From Bacteroides ilei (GTDB lineage Bacteria > Bacteroidota > Bacteroidia > Bacteroidales > Bacteroidaceae): a DNA stretch of 64,000 bases. The notes under the pieces were generated by a model. That model saw nothing but the letters and a program-made list of their open reading frames with translations, was not told the origin of the DNA and did no database searches. Shown in pieces: positions 8,614-17,180 of the stretch. Numbering within the stretch: position 1 is the stretch's first letter; each line of letters opens with the position of its first letter. The position numbers and the translations under genes are program-made. The stretch lies in assembly GCF_900128495.1 (NCBI RefSeq), contig NZ_LT635801.1:2163083-2227082 (forward strand), given 5' to 3'.

Positions 8614-9921
8614 ATGAAACTGAAGACATTGTTCTTTCTGCTGTTCCTGTTACTGGTTGTGGTGTGGGGCATCTTGTTGTCTTTTACCTTGAAGGAGGGA
8701 GGTACTCTGCTATATGTAAGCGAGGCGGTAATTATGCTCTGCCTGTTGGTGCTGGTCTATTTCTACCGGAAGGTAGTGACTCCGCTCAACAGTATAGCCA
8801 ACGGTATGGATCTGCTTCGGGAACAGGATTTCAGCAGCCGTCTGGCGCCGGTAGGACAGGCTGAAGCCGACCGGATTGTGGCTATGTTCAACCGTATGAT
8901 GGACCAGTTGAAGAATGAACGTCTGAGGCTTCGGGAGCAGAATCATTTTCTTGACCTTCTCATTAATGTTTCTCCCATGGGGGTGGTTATTCTGGATTTT
9001 GACGGGAAGATTTCCATGCTGAATGAGGCTGCTTTACGTTTTTTGGGATATATGGTGTCGGATGAACTGAGGGGGAAAGGTTTTCAGGAACTGGATACTC
9101 CGCTGGCTGAGGAAATAGCACGTCTTCCTAAAGATACGACCGATACGATCCGTCTGAGTGACGCGAAAATCTACCGATGTTCACGGTTGTCGTTTGTGGA
9201 TCACGGCTTTGCGCATCCTTTTGTACTGATAGAAAGTCTCACTACCGAAGTAGTGAAAGCCGAAAAGAAAGCCTATGAGAAAGTGATCCGTATGATTGCT
9301 CATGAGGTGAACAATACGACGGCCGGCATTACTTCCACATTGGAGACGGTAGGGGATGCTCTGAAAGAGGTGGAAGATACGGAAGATTTGCGGGAAGTGA
9401 TGAGGGTGTGCGTGGAACGCTGTTACGGGATGAGCAGCTTCATCACCAATTTTGCCAATGTGGTGAAGATTCCTGAGCCCTGTCTGGAACAGGTACACCT
9501 GAACGACCGGGTGATAGCCTGCCGGATGTTTATGGAAACGGTATGTCGTGACCGGCAGATTACCTTGCATAACGAGCTTTGTCCTGAGAATCCGATGGTG
9601 CGGATAGATACCGTTCTGTTTGAACAGGTACTGGTAAATATTATCAAAAATGCAGCCGAGAGTATCGGAGAAGGTGGTGACATCTACATCCGGACTACCG
9701 CTTCGCCGGTTATGCTGGAGATAGCCGATACCGGAAAGGGTATCAGCCGGGAGGTGGAGGCCAAACTTTTCAGCCCTTTCTTTTCTACCAAACCTAACGG
9801 ACAGGGGATCGGTCTGATCTTTATCCGTGAAGTACTGACCAAGCATGGCTGTACTTTTTCTTTGCGTACCTATCCCGACGGGATGACCCGTTTCCGTATT
9901 TCTTTTCCTTCCGCATCTTGA
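8614..9921 (+). CDS. Membrane histidine kinase with HAMP and PAS domains
   Basis: A 435-residue sensor kinase, partner of the regulator 12 bases upstream. Two membrane segments lie at about 5-25 and 33-52 with only a very short periplasmic loop, so it probably senses within the membrane or from the cytoplasm. A HAMP-like linker (about 50-110) and a PAS domain (about 115-215) follow. The phospho-acceptor is His230 in MIAHEVNNTT, a form common to NtrB/NtrY-like kinases. The ATPase domain shows the N-box NIIKNAAES, the G1 box DTGKGIS and the G2 box NGQGIGL. All catalytic boxes are intact. The signal is unknown. Confidence 0.93.
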   Translation: MKLKTLFFLLFLLLVVVWGILLSFTLKEGGTLLYVSEAVIMLCLLVLVYFYRKVVTPLNSIANGMDLLREQDFSSRLAPVGQAEADRIVAMFNRMMDQLKNERLRLREQNHFLDLLINVSPMGVVILDFDGKISMLNEAALRFLGYMVSDELRGKGFQELDTPLAEEIARLPKDTTDTIRLSDAKIYRCSRLSFVDHGFAHPFVLIESLTTEVVKAEKKAYEKVIRMIAHEVNNTTAGITSTLETVGDALKEVEDTEDLREVMRVCVERCYGMSSFITNFANVVKIPEPCLEQVHLNDRVIACRMFMETVCRDRQITLHNELCPENPMVRIDTVLFEQVLVNIIKNAAESIGEGGDIYIRTTASPVMLEIADTGKGISREVEAKLFSPFFSTKPNGQGIGLIFIREVLTKHGCTFSLRTYPDGMTRFRISFPSAS

Positions 9922-9951
9922 TGCCAATTGTCGGGATATTGTGTATTTTTG
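9917..9951 (+). promoter_or_regulatory. Promoter of the HAD-family gene
   Basis: A CTTG element at 9917-9920 and TATTTTTG at 9944-9951 match the Bacteroidota -33/-7 form with a 23-base spacer, slightly long. Transcription would start near 9958, about 20 bases before the ATG at 9977. The -33 element overlaps the end of the kinase gene. Confidence 0.5.
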
Positions 9952-9976
9952 CTGTGGTGAACAAAAAGTTTGAATC

Positions 9977-10606
9977 ATGATAAAGAATATAGTATTCGAT
10001 TTGGGTGGAGTGATTGTTGATTTGAGCCGTGAGAACGCTGTCAAGGAATTTGTGGCTATCGGTCTGGCCGATGCTGACACAAGGCTTGACAAGTATCACC
10101 AGACCGGAATTTTCCAGGACCTGGAAGAAGGCAAGTTGGACGAGGAGGCATTCCGGAAAGAACTGGGACATCTTTGCGGACGTACGCTGGAAAAGGCCGA
10201 GGTGCAGAAGGCCTGGCTTGGCTTTATTCCCGGGGTGGATGTACGTAAACTTGACTGCCTGGAAAATCTGCGCAAGCAAGGTTATCGGTTGTATCTGCTA
10301 AGTAATACCAATCCTTATATTATAGGATGGGCATGCAGTGCAGGGTTTACCGGATACCATAAACCATTGGATGAATATATGGACAAGATGTATCTGTCGT
10401 ATCAGATAGGATATACCAAACCTGATCCCCGGATATTTGAGTTCATGCTGGAAGATTCAGGCATGAATCCGGAAGAGACCCTTTTCGTAGATGACGGGAA
10501 AGCGAACATCGAGCGTGGAAAGGAACTGGGACTTCATGTATTGCTGGTAGAAAATGCTACCGATTGGCGTGAAGCGCTGATAAAAGCGCTGAAGGTTGTG
10601 AAATAG
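9977..10606 (+). CDS. HAD-superfamily phosphatase, subfamily IA (YihX-like)
   Basis: A 209-residue cytoplasmic hydrolase. Motif I is VFDLGGVIVD; the nucleophile Asp8 is followed by LG, so the usual second aspartate is replaced by Gly, as in the YihX/FMO-like branch. Motif II is YLLSNTN, motif III the lysine in GYTKPDPRIF, and motif IV LFVDDGKANI. A helical cap lies at about 15-90. YihX-type enzymes dephosphorylate sugar phosphates such as glucose-1-phosphate, but the substrate here cannot be assigned. It appears to be a single-gene unit with its own promoter and is followed by the tRNA-Pro cluster. Confidence 0.85.
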   Translation: MIKNIVFDLGGVIVDLSRENAVKEFVAIGLADADTRLDKYHQTGIFQDLEEGKLDEEAFRKELGHLCGRTLEKAEVQKAWLGFIPGVDVRKLDCLENLRKQGYRLYLLSNTNPYIIGWACSAGFTGYHKPLDEYMDKMYLSYQIGYTKPDPRIFEFMLEDSGMNPEETLFVDDGKANIERGKELGLHVLLVENATDWREALIKALKVVK

Positions 10607-10680
10607 TGGGGCGTAACTGATTGATATGTCGCATGCTGTAAAGAATCGGTGGTGAGAGTTCTAAAAAAATGCCTGTAAAG

Positions 10681-10712
10681 TTTGCATATTAATGTCAAAA
10701 GCCATACCTTTG
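10681..10712 (+). promoter_or_regulatory. Promoter of the tRNA-Pro cluster
   Basis: TTTG at 10681-10684, a 20-base spacer and TACCTTTG at 10705-10712 form a perfect match to the Bacteroidota housekeeping promoter. The start point would be near 10719, about 25 bases before the first tRNA. Confidence 0.8.
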
Positions 10713-10743
10713 CATCGCTTTTGAAAAAACAAGCCTTGTGATT

Positions 10744-10818
10744 CGGGGTGTAGCGCAGTCCGGTTAGCGCACCTGCTTTGGGAGCAGGGGGTCGTGGGTT
10801 CGAATCCCGCTACCCCGA
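10744..10818 (+). tRNA. tRNA-Pro (anticodon TGG), copy 1
   Basis: A 75-base cloverleaf. The acceptor stem is CGGGGTG paired with TACCCCG, with discriminator A; the anticodon stem-loop is CCTGC-TTTGGGA-GCAGG with anticodon TGG; the T arm carries GGTTCGAATCC. CCA is not encoded. It is identical to the two copies that follow. Confidence 0.96.
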
Positions 10819-10856
10819 CAGGCAGAAGGAAAACAAAAGCAATCCTTAATCTTTTT

Positions 10857-10931
10857 CGGGGTGTAGCGCAGTCCGGTTAGCGCACCTGCTTTGGGAGCAG
10901 GGGGTCGTGGGTTCGAATCCCGCTACCCCGA
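10857..10931 (+). tRNA. tRNA-Pro (anticodon TGG), copy 2
   Basis: The same 75 bases as copy 1, with identical stems and anticodon loop. It starts 38 bases after copy 1 with no promoter in between, so it is probably cut from the same precursor. Confidence 0.96.
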
Positions 10932-10956
10932 CGGAAGAGATGGAAAAATACAGATT

Positions 10957-11031
10957 CGGGGTGTAGCGCAGTCCGGTTAGCGCACCTGCTTTGGGAGCAG
11001 GGGGTCGTGGGTTCGAATCCCGCTACCCCGA
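10957..11031 (+). tRNA. tRNA-Pro (anticodon TGG), copy 3
   Basis: The same 75 bases as copies 1 and 2, starting 25 bases after copy 2. It is followed directly by the cluster terminator. Confidence 0.96.
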
Positions 11032-11039
11032 CAGAAGGT

Positions 11040-11073
11040 AAGGAGCAACGATAACGTTCGTTGTTCCTTTTTT
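11040..11073 (+). terminator. Terminator of the tRNA-Pro cluster
   Basis: A 12-base stem (AAGGAGCAACGA with TCGTTGTTCCTT, one G-T pair) with a 6-base loop, running into a T-rich tail at 11068-11073. It is a classical intrinsic terminator. Confidence 0.85.
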
Positions 11074-11074
11074 A

Positions 11075-11106
11075 TTTGTCTTTTAAAGAAATATATCTTA
11101 TTTTTA
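11075..11106 (+). promoter_or_regulatory. Promoter of the M48 peptidase gene
   Basis: TTTG at 11075-11078, a 20-base spacer and TATTTTTA at 11099-11106, one mismatch from TAnnTTTG. The start would be near 11113, a few bases before the ATG at 11129. Confidence 0.55.
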
Positions 11107-11128
11107 CATTGTTATAAAACCGAAGGTT

Positions 11129-11923
11129 ATGAAAAAGATCAGTATTCTGTCACTTGTCTGCCTGTTTCTTCTGGCAGGTTGTGGTAGCGTTCCTCTTACG
11201 GGGCGTAAACAATTGTTGTTGGTTTCCGATCAGGAAGTCCTTTCATCCAGTCTGACCCAATATAAGGAGTATATGCAGAATGCTCCGCGTTCTTCCAATA
11301 CGGTACAGACGGCTATGGTTACCCGCGTAGGGAAAAAGTTGGCTGCTGCTACCGAACAGTATCTGCGTGAGAATGGGATGAGCAGTGAAATCAGTAATTT
11401 TTCATGGGAATTCAATCTGGTCAAAGAAGATGAAGTGAATGCATTCTGCATGCCGGGCGGTAAGATTGTCGTTTATGAAGGGATTATGAAACTGGTTTCT
11501 TCCGATGATGAACTGGCTGTGGTTTTGGGACATGAAATCGCCCATGCCGTTGCCAAACATAGCAATGAGCGTATGAGCCAGCAGGTGCTTGCCCAATATG
11601 GTGCACAGATCTTGAGTCAGAGCCTGTCTGAAAAGAGTACGGCATTACAGTCGATAGCAAATACGGTATATGGGGTAGGTGCCCAGTATGGAGTGGTGCT
11701 TCCATTTTCAAGAAAACACGAATCGGAAGCTGACTATATGGGGCTGGTCTTAATGACTATGGCCGGATACAATCCGGATGTTGCCGTTACTTTCTGGCAG
11801 AAGATGGCGGCTGGCGGACAGGCTGGTGTACCGGAATTTATGAGTACCCATCCGAGTGATTCCCGCCGTATCAGTGATATACAGAAGGAATTGCCGGCTA
11901 TCAAAGCCAAATATGGGAAATAA
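11129..11923 (+). CDS. M48-family zinc metalloprotease, lipoprotein
   Basis: A 264-residue envelope protease related to BepA/LoiP/YcaL. The signal sequence ends in LLAGC, a good lipobox with the cysteine at about residue 18, so it should be anchored in a membrane facing the periplasm. The zinc site is HEIAH with His135, Glu136 and His139, and the third ligand lies in HESEADYMG. No membrane segments follow, so it belongs to the soluble M48 group (periplasmic quality control) and not to the HtpX group. It appears monocistronic. Confidence 0.92.
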   Translation: MKKISILSLVCLFLLAGCGSVPLTGRKQLLLVSDQEVLSSSLTQYKEYMQNAPRSSNTVQTAMVTRVGKKLAAATEQYLRENGMSSEISNFSWEFNLVKEDEVNAFCMPGGKIVVYEGIMKLVSSDDELAVVLGHEIAHAVAKHSNERMSQQVLAQYGAQILSQSLSEKSTALQSIANTVYGVGAQYGVVLPFSRKHESEADYMGLVLMTMAGYNPDVAVTFWQKMAAGGQAGVPEFMSTHPSDSRRISDIQKELPAIKAKYGK

Positions 11924-11972
11924 TAATGATTCAGGAAAAAAATTCCTTTTTTGTGTTACCAAACCCTATGTG

Positions 11973-11999
11973 TTGTCGTCTAATGGAATGTAACGACAA
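11973..11999. repeat. Inverted repeat upstream of the outer-membrane barrel gene
   Basis: Seven-base arms TTGTCGT (11973-11979) and ACGACAA (11993-11999) are separated by 13 bases, 33 bases before the start codon at 12032. The size suits a dimeric regulator binding site or a small leader hairpin. No T-run follows, so it is unlikely to be a terminator. Confidence 0.4.
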
Positions 12000-12031
12000 T
12001 AAGGATAAGAACATAAAAAGGAATTTGAATC

Positions 12032-14350
12032 ATGAGAATGTTATGTACTCTGATAGCTTTGTATGCCTGTTTGAACGGATTTGCGCAGCAGATCCAATTG
12101 AAGGGTACCATAAGAAACAGTGAAAATCACCCGATAGAATTTGCCAATATCGTGTTGCAGACTGCCGATTCGGCGATGGTGGCAGGCACAACCTCAGACC
12201 TGAAAGGGCGTTTTGAACTGGCAGGTATAACTTCGGGAACATATCGTTTGTCGGTTTCAAGCATGGGATACCGGACACAGGAAATATGGCTGGAGGCTCT
12301 GGACCGGTCACGTAATTTGGGTGAGATACTTTTGGAGGAAGAAGCGTTTTCTCTGGAAAATGTGACTGTTACAGCTTCTGCGCAACGGAATGAAGTGGAT
12401 AAGAAAGTAATATATCCGTCCGAACGCCAGCAGGAAGCTTCTGCCAACGGTGTAGAACTTCTTCAGCAGTTGATGCTTCCGCGTATTCAGATCGATCCGG
12501 TGAACAATACGGTCAAGATTCCGGGTGACGGTGAAGTACAGATGCGTATCAATGGAGTGAAAGTGTCGGCTCAGGAGGTTCGTGCCCTGCGTCCGGATGA
12601 AGTGGTCAGAGTGGAATTCCATGATAATCCGGGTTTGCGTTACGGAAATGCAGAAATTGTTATTGACTATATAGTGCGACGTCCGGAAACGGGAGGAAAT
12701 TTCGGTCTCGAAATCAAGCAGTCACCTCATGTCGCATGGGGGAACTATGAGGGTAATGTGAAGATCAATCATAAGAAATCAGAGTTTTCCACGAACTTCT
12801 GGGTCGGTCCACGTAATTTTTATGGAGGCTATCGTGATAATCAGGAAGATTTCAATCTGGGAAACGGATTTGAACTGCACCGTTATGAGCAGGGTATCCC
12901 TTCACAATGGAAGATCATGCAGGCATGGGTGAACATGGCTTATAATCTGCAGGATAATGACCGGTACCAGTTTAATGTCTCGCTCAATTATTCGGGAAAC
13001 CGTATGATCGTTCAACAGTTTCGTGGAAGGTTGATCAACCGTGGGAACGAATCGGATTATGTGGATATGTTTGATGACAATCCGTCGAACCGGCAAATTC
13101 CCTCTTTGGATATCTATTATCAGCGGAATCTGAAGAAAGACCAGGTGATGATTTTCAATGTTGTAGGAACCTACAGCAAAGAGTTCTCAAACCGTATATA
13201 TCAGGAAAGCCGTGGAAACGAGATCTTGACGGATGTACGTAACAAGGTATATGGAAACAAATATTCCGTTATCGGTGAGGGTATTTACGAGAAAAAGCTG
13301 TCGAACGGAAACCGGTGGGGAGCCGGGCTTCGCCATACCCATTCTTTTTCGGATAACAAATACATAAACGGGCATAATTATCATACCCGTATGCAGCAGG
13401 GGGCTACTTATCTGTATGGTGAATTCCGGGGGAAGGCGGAGAAACTGGATTATATGCTGGGAATAGGTGGAACCCGTTCATTCTATCGTCAGGAAGGTAC
13501 TGTCGATCTGTATCAGTATTATACATTCAATCCACGCCTGACTTTGAAATATGCTTTCAATGACCGTACCTATTTGCGCCTGCGTTGGGCTGTCAACAAT
13601 GAAATGCCTTCATTAGGAAATCTGAGCGCAATAGACCAGGTTATCGATTCTCTTCAGATACAGCGTGGAAATCCGAACCTTGATCCTTATCTACAGTATA
13701 GCACAACTTTTGACGGGGAATGGTCGAAAGGAATCTTCCATACGTATTTCAGGATAGATTATAATTATAAGCCGAACGTGATTATGGATGAAAAGTTTGT
13801 GGAAGGGAATAAGATTATCCAGACGTGGGACAACCAGAAGAGTTGGCAGCGTATCGCACCGATGGTGCAATTGCGTGTAGGTCCGATAGCGGATATTCTC
13901 CAGTTTTCGGTCAGCGGAGGATTAAGGCATTTTATCAGTCATGGCAATACCTATAAACACCGGTATTCCAATTGGTGGTTGGATGCTACCGTATCGGCCA
14001 ACTGGAAGAATTTTTCTTTCATCTATCAGATTCAGACCAACCAGAATTCGTTCAGCGGTGAAACTTTGTCTGGAGGAGAGAATTTGCAGGTAATCATGTT
14101 GGGCTATAAATGGAAAGATTTGCATGTAGGTTGCGGTATGGTGAACCCGTTTACCGACGATTACAAGGTACAGGAAGAAAACTGGAACCGGTATGCTTCC
14201 AGCAGGAAGACAAACTACGTCAAGGAAAGTGCCCAGATGGCTTTCATTTCGTTGAGCTATAATTTCTCGTTCGGACGCCATTATGTATCGGGTAGCAAGA
14301 AACTTAATAACAAGGATTCGGAATCGGGTATTATGCAGACCGGAAAATAA
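12032..14350 (+). CDS. Outer-membrane beta-barrel receptor with carboxypeptidase-like N-terminal domain
   Basis: A 772-residue outer-membrane protein. It has a short signal peptide (ending GFAQQ, about residue 19), a carboxypeptidase-regulatory-like beta-sandwich (about 20-110) typical of Bacteroidota receptors, and a plug-like region (about 110-230) with a VTVTAS strand and VRVEFHDNPGLRYG. The rest is a long alternating beta-barrel (about 235-760) resembling the OMP_b-brl_3 family. The final strands hold SLSYNFSFGR, after which about 25 polar residues follow, so the barrel does not end on the usual terminal aromatic residue. No SusD-like partner gene lies next to it, so a glycan-utilisation role is not supported. 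Ligand unknown. Confidence 0.85.
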   Translation: MRMLCTLIALYACLNGFAQQIQLKGTIRNSENHPIEFANIVLQTADSAMVAGTTSDLKGRFELAGITSGTYRLSVSSMGYRTQEIWLEALDRSRNLGEILLEEEAFSLENVTVTASAQRNEVDKKVIYPSERQQEASANGVELLQQLMLPRIQIDPVNNTVKIPGDGEVQMRINGVKVSAQEVRALRPDEVVRVEFHDNPGLRYGNAEIVIDYIVRRPETGGNFGLEIKQSPHVAWGNYEGNVKINHKKSEFSTNFWVGPRNFYGGYRDNQEDFNLGNGFELHRYEQGIPSQWKIMQAWVNMAYNLQDNDRYQFNVSLNYSGNRMIVQQFRGRLINRGNESDYVDMFDDNPSNRQIPSLDIYYQRNLKKDQVMIFNVVGTYSKEFSNRIYQESRGNEILTDVRNKVYGNKYSVIGEGIYEKKLSNGNRWGAGLRHTHSFSDNKYINGHNYHTRMQQGATYLYGEFRGKAEKLDYMLGIGGTRSFYRQEGTVDLYQYYTFNPRLTLKYAFNDRTYLRLRWAVNNEMPSLGNLSAIDQVIDSLQIQRGNPNLDPYLQYSTTFDGEWSKGIFHTYFRIDYNYKPNVIMDEKFVEGNKIIQTWDNQKSWQRIAPMVQLRVGPIADILQFSVSGGLRHFISHGNTYKHRYSNWWLDATVSANWKNFSFIYQIQTNQNSFSGETLSGGENLQVIMLGYKWKDLHVGCGMVNPFTDDYKVQEENWNRYASSRKTNYVKESAQMAFISLSYNFSFGRHYVSGSKKLNNKDSESGIMQTGK

Positions 14351-14413
14351 GTCGGGGTGCATTATAAAATGAAACTTCGTTTGTTTTATTCTTCCGGGTT
14401 AAAGAAAAAGAGC

Positions 14414-14421
14414 TATCTTTG
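14414..14421 (+). promoter_or_regulatory. -7 box of the miaA promoter
   Basis: TATCTTTG matches TAnnTTTG. A TTTG at 14380-14383 is 30 bases away, too far for the usual spacer. The box overlaps a possible TTG start at 14419, which therefore cannot be the real start codon if this promoter is used. Confidence 0.5.
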
Positions 14422-14445
14422 TCTTGGAACAATTGGATAAAAGGT

Positions 14446-15357
14446 ATGGAATATGATCTGATTACGATACTTGGACCGACAGCTTCGGGAAAGACGCCTT
14501 TGGCTGCGGCTCTGGCTGCGCGGCTTGGTACGGAAATAATCAGCGGTGACAGCCGCCAGGTTTACCGCCGTATGGATTTAGGTACCGGAAAGGATCTGGT
14601 TGATTATATGGTAGACGGGAAACAGATACCTTATCATCTGATTGACATTGTAGAGCCGGGATATAAATACAATGTATTCGAGTTTCAACGTGATTTTCTG
14701 AAAGCCTATGAAGATATACGTTCCCGTGGTTTACTTCCTATATTGTGCGGAGGAACAGGGATGTATCTGGAATCGGTGCTGAAGGGATACCGTCTGCTTC
14801 CGGTGCCGGAGAATCCCGAATTACGGGACAGCCTGGCAGACAAATCATTGGAAGAATTGACTCAGATACTTTCGGGTTATAAGAAACTTCATAATTCTAC
14901 AGATGTAGATACAGTAAAAAGGGCTATACGTGCCATTGAAATCGAGGAATATTACCTGCACCAGCCGGTGGATGCACGTGAGTTCCCTACATTGGACAGC
15001 CTGATTATAGGAGTAGACATTGAACGGGAACTGCGACGGGAAAAGATTTCCCGCCGTTTGAAGCAACGTCTGGATGAGGGAATGGTTGAAGAAGTACGTG
15101 CCCTGATTGAAGGTGGAATTTCTCCGGAGGACCTGATTTATTATGGATTGGAATACAAGTACCTGACCCTATATATAATAGGTGAACTGACTTATGATGA
15201 AATGTACCGGCAGCTGGAAATAGCAATCCATCAGTTTGCCAAACGACAGATGACCTGGTTCCGTGGAATGGAACGCCGTGGTTTTACTATCCATTGGATT
15301 GACGCGACACGACCGATGGAGGAAAAAGTGGATGAAATAATCGGATTATTAAAATAA
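14446..15357 (+). CDS. miaA: tRNA dimethylallyltransferase
   Basis: A 303-residue enzyme that adds a dimethylallyl group to A37 of tRNAs reading codons that begin with U. The P-loop is GPTASGKT at residues 8-15, followed by the conserved ISGDSRQVY and MDLGTGKD motifs and the GGTGMYLES segment. The RQMTWFRG motif near the C-terminus is also present. The ATG at 14446 is preferred over the upstream TTG at 14419 because the latter lies in the promoter and because the family starts close to the P-loop. Some Bacteroidota carry two MiaA paralogues; whether this is the only copy cannot be seen here. It is followed after 12 bases by a lipid-kinase-like gene. Confidence 0.93.
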   Translation: MEYDLITILGPTASGKTPLAAALAARLGTEIISGDSRQVYRRMDLGTGKDLVDYMVDGKQIPYHLIDIVEPGYKYNVFEFQRDFLKAYEDIRSRGLLPILCGGTGMYLESVLKGYRLLPVPENPELRDSLADKSLEELTQILSGYKKLHNSTDVDTVKRAIRAIEIEEYYLHQPVDAREFPTLDSLIIGVDIERELRREKISRRLKQRLDEGMVEEVRALIEGGISPEDLIYYGLEYKYLTLYIIGELTYDEMYRQLEIAIHQFAKRQMTWFRGMERRGFTIHWIDATRPMEEKVDEIIGLLK

Positions 15358-15369
15358 AAATAAGAATAT

Positions 15370-16302
15370 ATGGCCGTAGAACCTGATCGTTGGGGGGTGG
15401 TATACAACCCTAAAGCCGGAAGTCGGAAAGCACAGAAGCGTTGGAAGGCAATACGTGATTATATGGACAGTCGTGGAGTACGGTATGACTATGTACATTC
15501 GGAGGGATTCGGTTCGGTTGAAAGACTTACCCGTACGATGGCAAATAACGGATACCGTACGATTGTTGTGGTAGGCGGAGACGGTGCAATCAATGATGCG
15601 TTGAACGGACTGATGACTTCGGATGTGGAAGATAAACATGAGATAGCCGTGGGAATTATTCCCAATGGCATTGGGAATGACTATGCCAAATACTGGGGGT
15701 TGGACTCGGATGACTATAAGGGTGCCGTTGAGGTATTGATTAACCGCCGTTTGAGAAAGGTGGATGTGGGTGTTTTCAGCTATTATGACGGAAAGACACA
15801 TCAGACCCGTTATTTCCTCAATGCCTTATATATAGGGTTGGGGGCCCGCATTGTCCTTATTACCAATGAACCCCGCCGTTTTTGGGGAATTCCTTTGCTT
15901 TCATATCTTTCTTCCTTGTTCTTGGTAGCATTTGAACGGAAGTTGTACAGAATGCATCTGAAGGTTAATGACGAACATATCCGCGGACGTCTGATGGCTG
16001 TAGCTATCGGGAGCGGACGGGGATACGGGCTTACTCCTAGTGCCGTGCCTTACAACGGATGGCTGGATGTGTCATTGGTGTACCGGCCTCAGTTACGTGA
16101 ATTGATTTCGGGATTATGGATGCTCCAGCAGGGACGTTTGCTGAACCACAAGACGGTAAAGCCTTACCGTACACGTCATGTGAAGATTCTGCGTGCCCAG
16201 AATGCGGAAATCAGTCTGGACGGACGTATCTGGTTCGACCGTCATTTCCCTATTGATATAACCATCGCTCCGGAAGCGTTGACTTTAATAATTCCTAATT
16301 GA
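15370..16302 (+). CDS. Diacylglycerol kinase-like lipid kinase (YegS/DgkB family)
   Basis: A 310-residue protein of the DAGK catalytic-domain family. The N-terminal half holds VVYNPKAGS at about 10-18 and the nucleotide-binding motif GGDGAINDALNGL at about 65-77, a variant of GGDGT. The C-terminal beta-sandwich contains IPNGIGNDYA and the strand AEISLDGR typical of the family. Members phosphorylate diacylglycerol or related lipids, or act on sphingolipid bases, which are abundant in Bacteroidota; the true substrate is unknown. It is tightly packed between miaA (12 bases) and kdsA (4 bases), so the three are probably co-transcribed. Confidence 0.87.
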   Translation: MAVEPDRWGVVYNPKAGSRKAQKRWKAIRDYMDSRGVRYDYVHSEGFGSVERLTRTMANNGYRTIVVVGGDGAINDALNGLMTSDVEDKHEIAVGIIPNGIGNDYAKYWGLDSDDYKGAVEVLINRRLRKVDVGVFSYYDGKTHQTRYFLNALYIGLGARIVLITNEPRRFWGIPLLSYLSSLFLVAFERKLYRMHLKVNDEHIRGRLMAVAIGSGRGYGLTPSAVPYNGWLDVSLVYRPQLRELISGLWMLQQGRLLNHKTVKPYRTRHVKILRAQNAEISLDGRIWFDRHFPIDITIAPEALTLIIPN

Positions 16303-16306
16303 TAAT

Positions 16307-17116
16307 ATGATGATACAGACTATCTCTGATTTGAAACAAAGCGATAATTTTTTTCTGTTGGCCGGACCATGTGTGATTGAAGGTGAAGATATGGCTCTCC
16401 GGATTGCCGAAAAAGTGGTCAAGATTACCGACAGGTTGGATATACCTTATGTATTTAAGGGATCATACCGTAAAGCTAACCGCTCTCGGTTGGATTCGTT
16501 TACAGGCATCGGTGATGAAAAGGCTTTGAAAATCCTGGCAAAGGTGCGTGACACATTCGGGGTGCCTGTGGTAACCGATATACATTCGGCAGATGAAGCT
16601 GCCATGGCTGCCGAGTATGTAGATGTACTCCAGATACCGGCTTTTCTATGCCGGCAGACCGACTTGCTGGTGGCTGCTGCAAAAACAGGAAAGATGGTGA
16701 ACATCAAGAAAGGACAGTTTCTTTCGCCGGGTGCCATGCGTTTTGCGGCCGATAAGGTGGTTGAAGCGGGAAATAGCCAGGTGATGCTTACCGAACGCGG
16801 TACGACATTCGGATATCAGGATCTGATAGTTGACTATCGGGGCATTCCGGAAATGCAGACATTCGGTCATCCGGTTATTCTAGATGTTACCCATTCCTTA
16901 CAGAAACCCAATCAGACTTCGGGGGTGACCGGTGGAATGCCTCAGTTGATAGAGACTATTGCAAAAGCCGGTATTGCAGTAGGTGTGGACGGTTTGTTCT
17001 TGGAAACCCATGAGGATCCGTCGGTAGCTAAAAGTGACGGAGCCAATATGTTGAAACTTGATTTGCTGGAAGGCTTGTTGGAAAAGCTGGTCAGAATACG
17101 TCAAAGCATCCGTTAA
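16307..17116 (+). CDS. kdsA: 3-deoxy-8-phosphooctulonate (KDO-8-P) synthase
   Basis: A 269-residue TIM-barrel enzyme that condenses phosphoenolpyruvate and arabinose-5-phosphate to make KDO-8-phosphate for lipopolysaccharide core. Diagnostic motifs are LAGPCVIEG near the N-terminus, FKGSYRKANRS, NIKKGQFLSPGAM, ERGTTFGY, DVTHSLQKPN and LFLETHEDP. The length is slightly below the usual 275-285. Two ATG codons lie in tandem at 16307 and 16310, and either could be used. The operon context with a lipid-kinase-like gene suits envelope biogenesis. A hairpin terminator follows. Confidence 0.95.
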   Translation: MMIQTISDLKQSDNFFLLAGPCVIEGEDMALRIAEKVVKITDRLDIPYVFKGSYRKANRSRLDSFTGIGDEKALKILAKVRDTFGVPVVTDIHSADEAAMAAEYVDVLQIPAFLCRQTDLLVAAAKTGKMVNIKKGQFLSPGAMRFAADKVVEAGNSQVMLTERGTTFGYQDLIVDYRGIPEMQTFGHPVILDVTHSLQKPNQTSGVTGGMPQLIETIAKAGIAVGVDGLFLETHEDPSVAKSDGANMLKLDLLEGLLEKLVRIRQSIR

Positions 17117-17130
17117 GTAATATGAGAAGG

Positions 17131-17176
17131 ACGGCATTTGATGAACATGGTTAAATCGGATGCCGTTTTGTTTTTA
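17131..17176 (+). terminator. Terminator after kdsA
   Basis: Arms ACGGCAT (17131-17137) and ATGCCGT (17160-17166), with an extra inner GAT/ATC pairing, are followed by TTTTGTTTTT. It ends just before the porin start codon. Confidence 0.7.
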
Positions 17177-17180
17177 ATAT

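Noticed and set aside
9181..10092. 303-codon open frame on the minus strand across the kinase and HAD genes
   Set aside because: It overlaps two well-supported genes and a promoter, and has no recognisable motif.
10744..11031. tRNA cluster as an integration site for a mobile element
   Set aside because: No integrase gene, no partial tRNA repeat and no change in gene type was found on either side.
14419..14445. TTG start for miaA nine codons upstream of the ATG
   Set aside because: It lies inside the -7 promoter box, and the family starts close to the P-loop.
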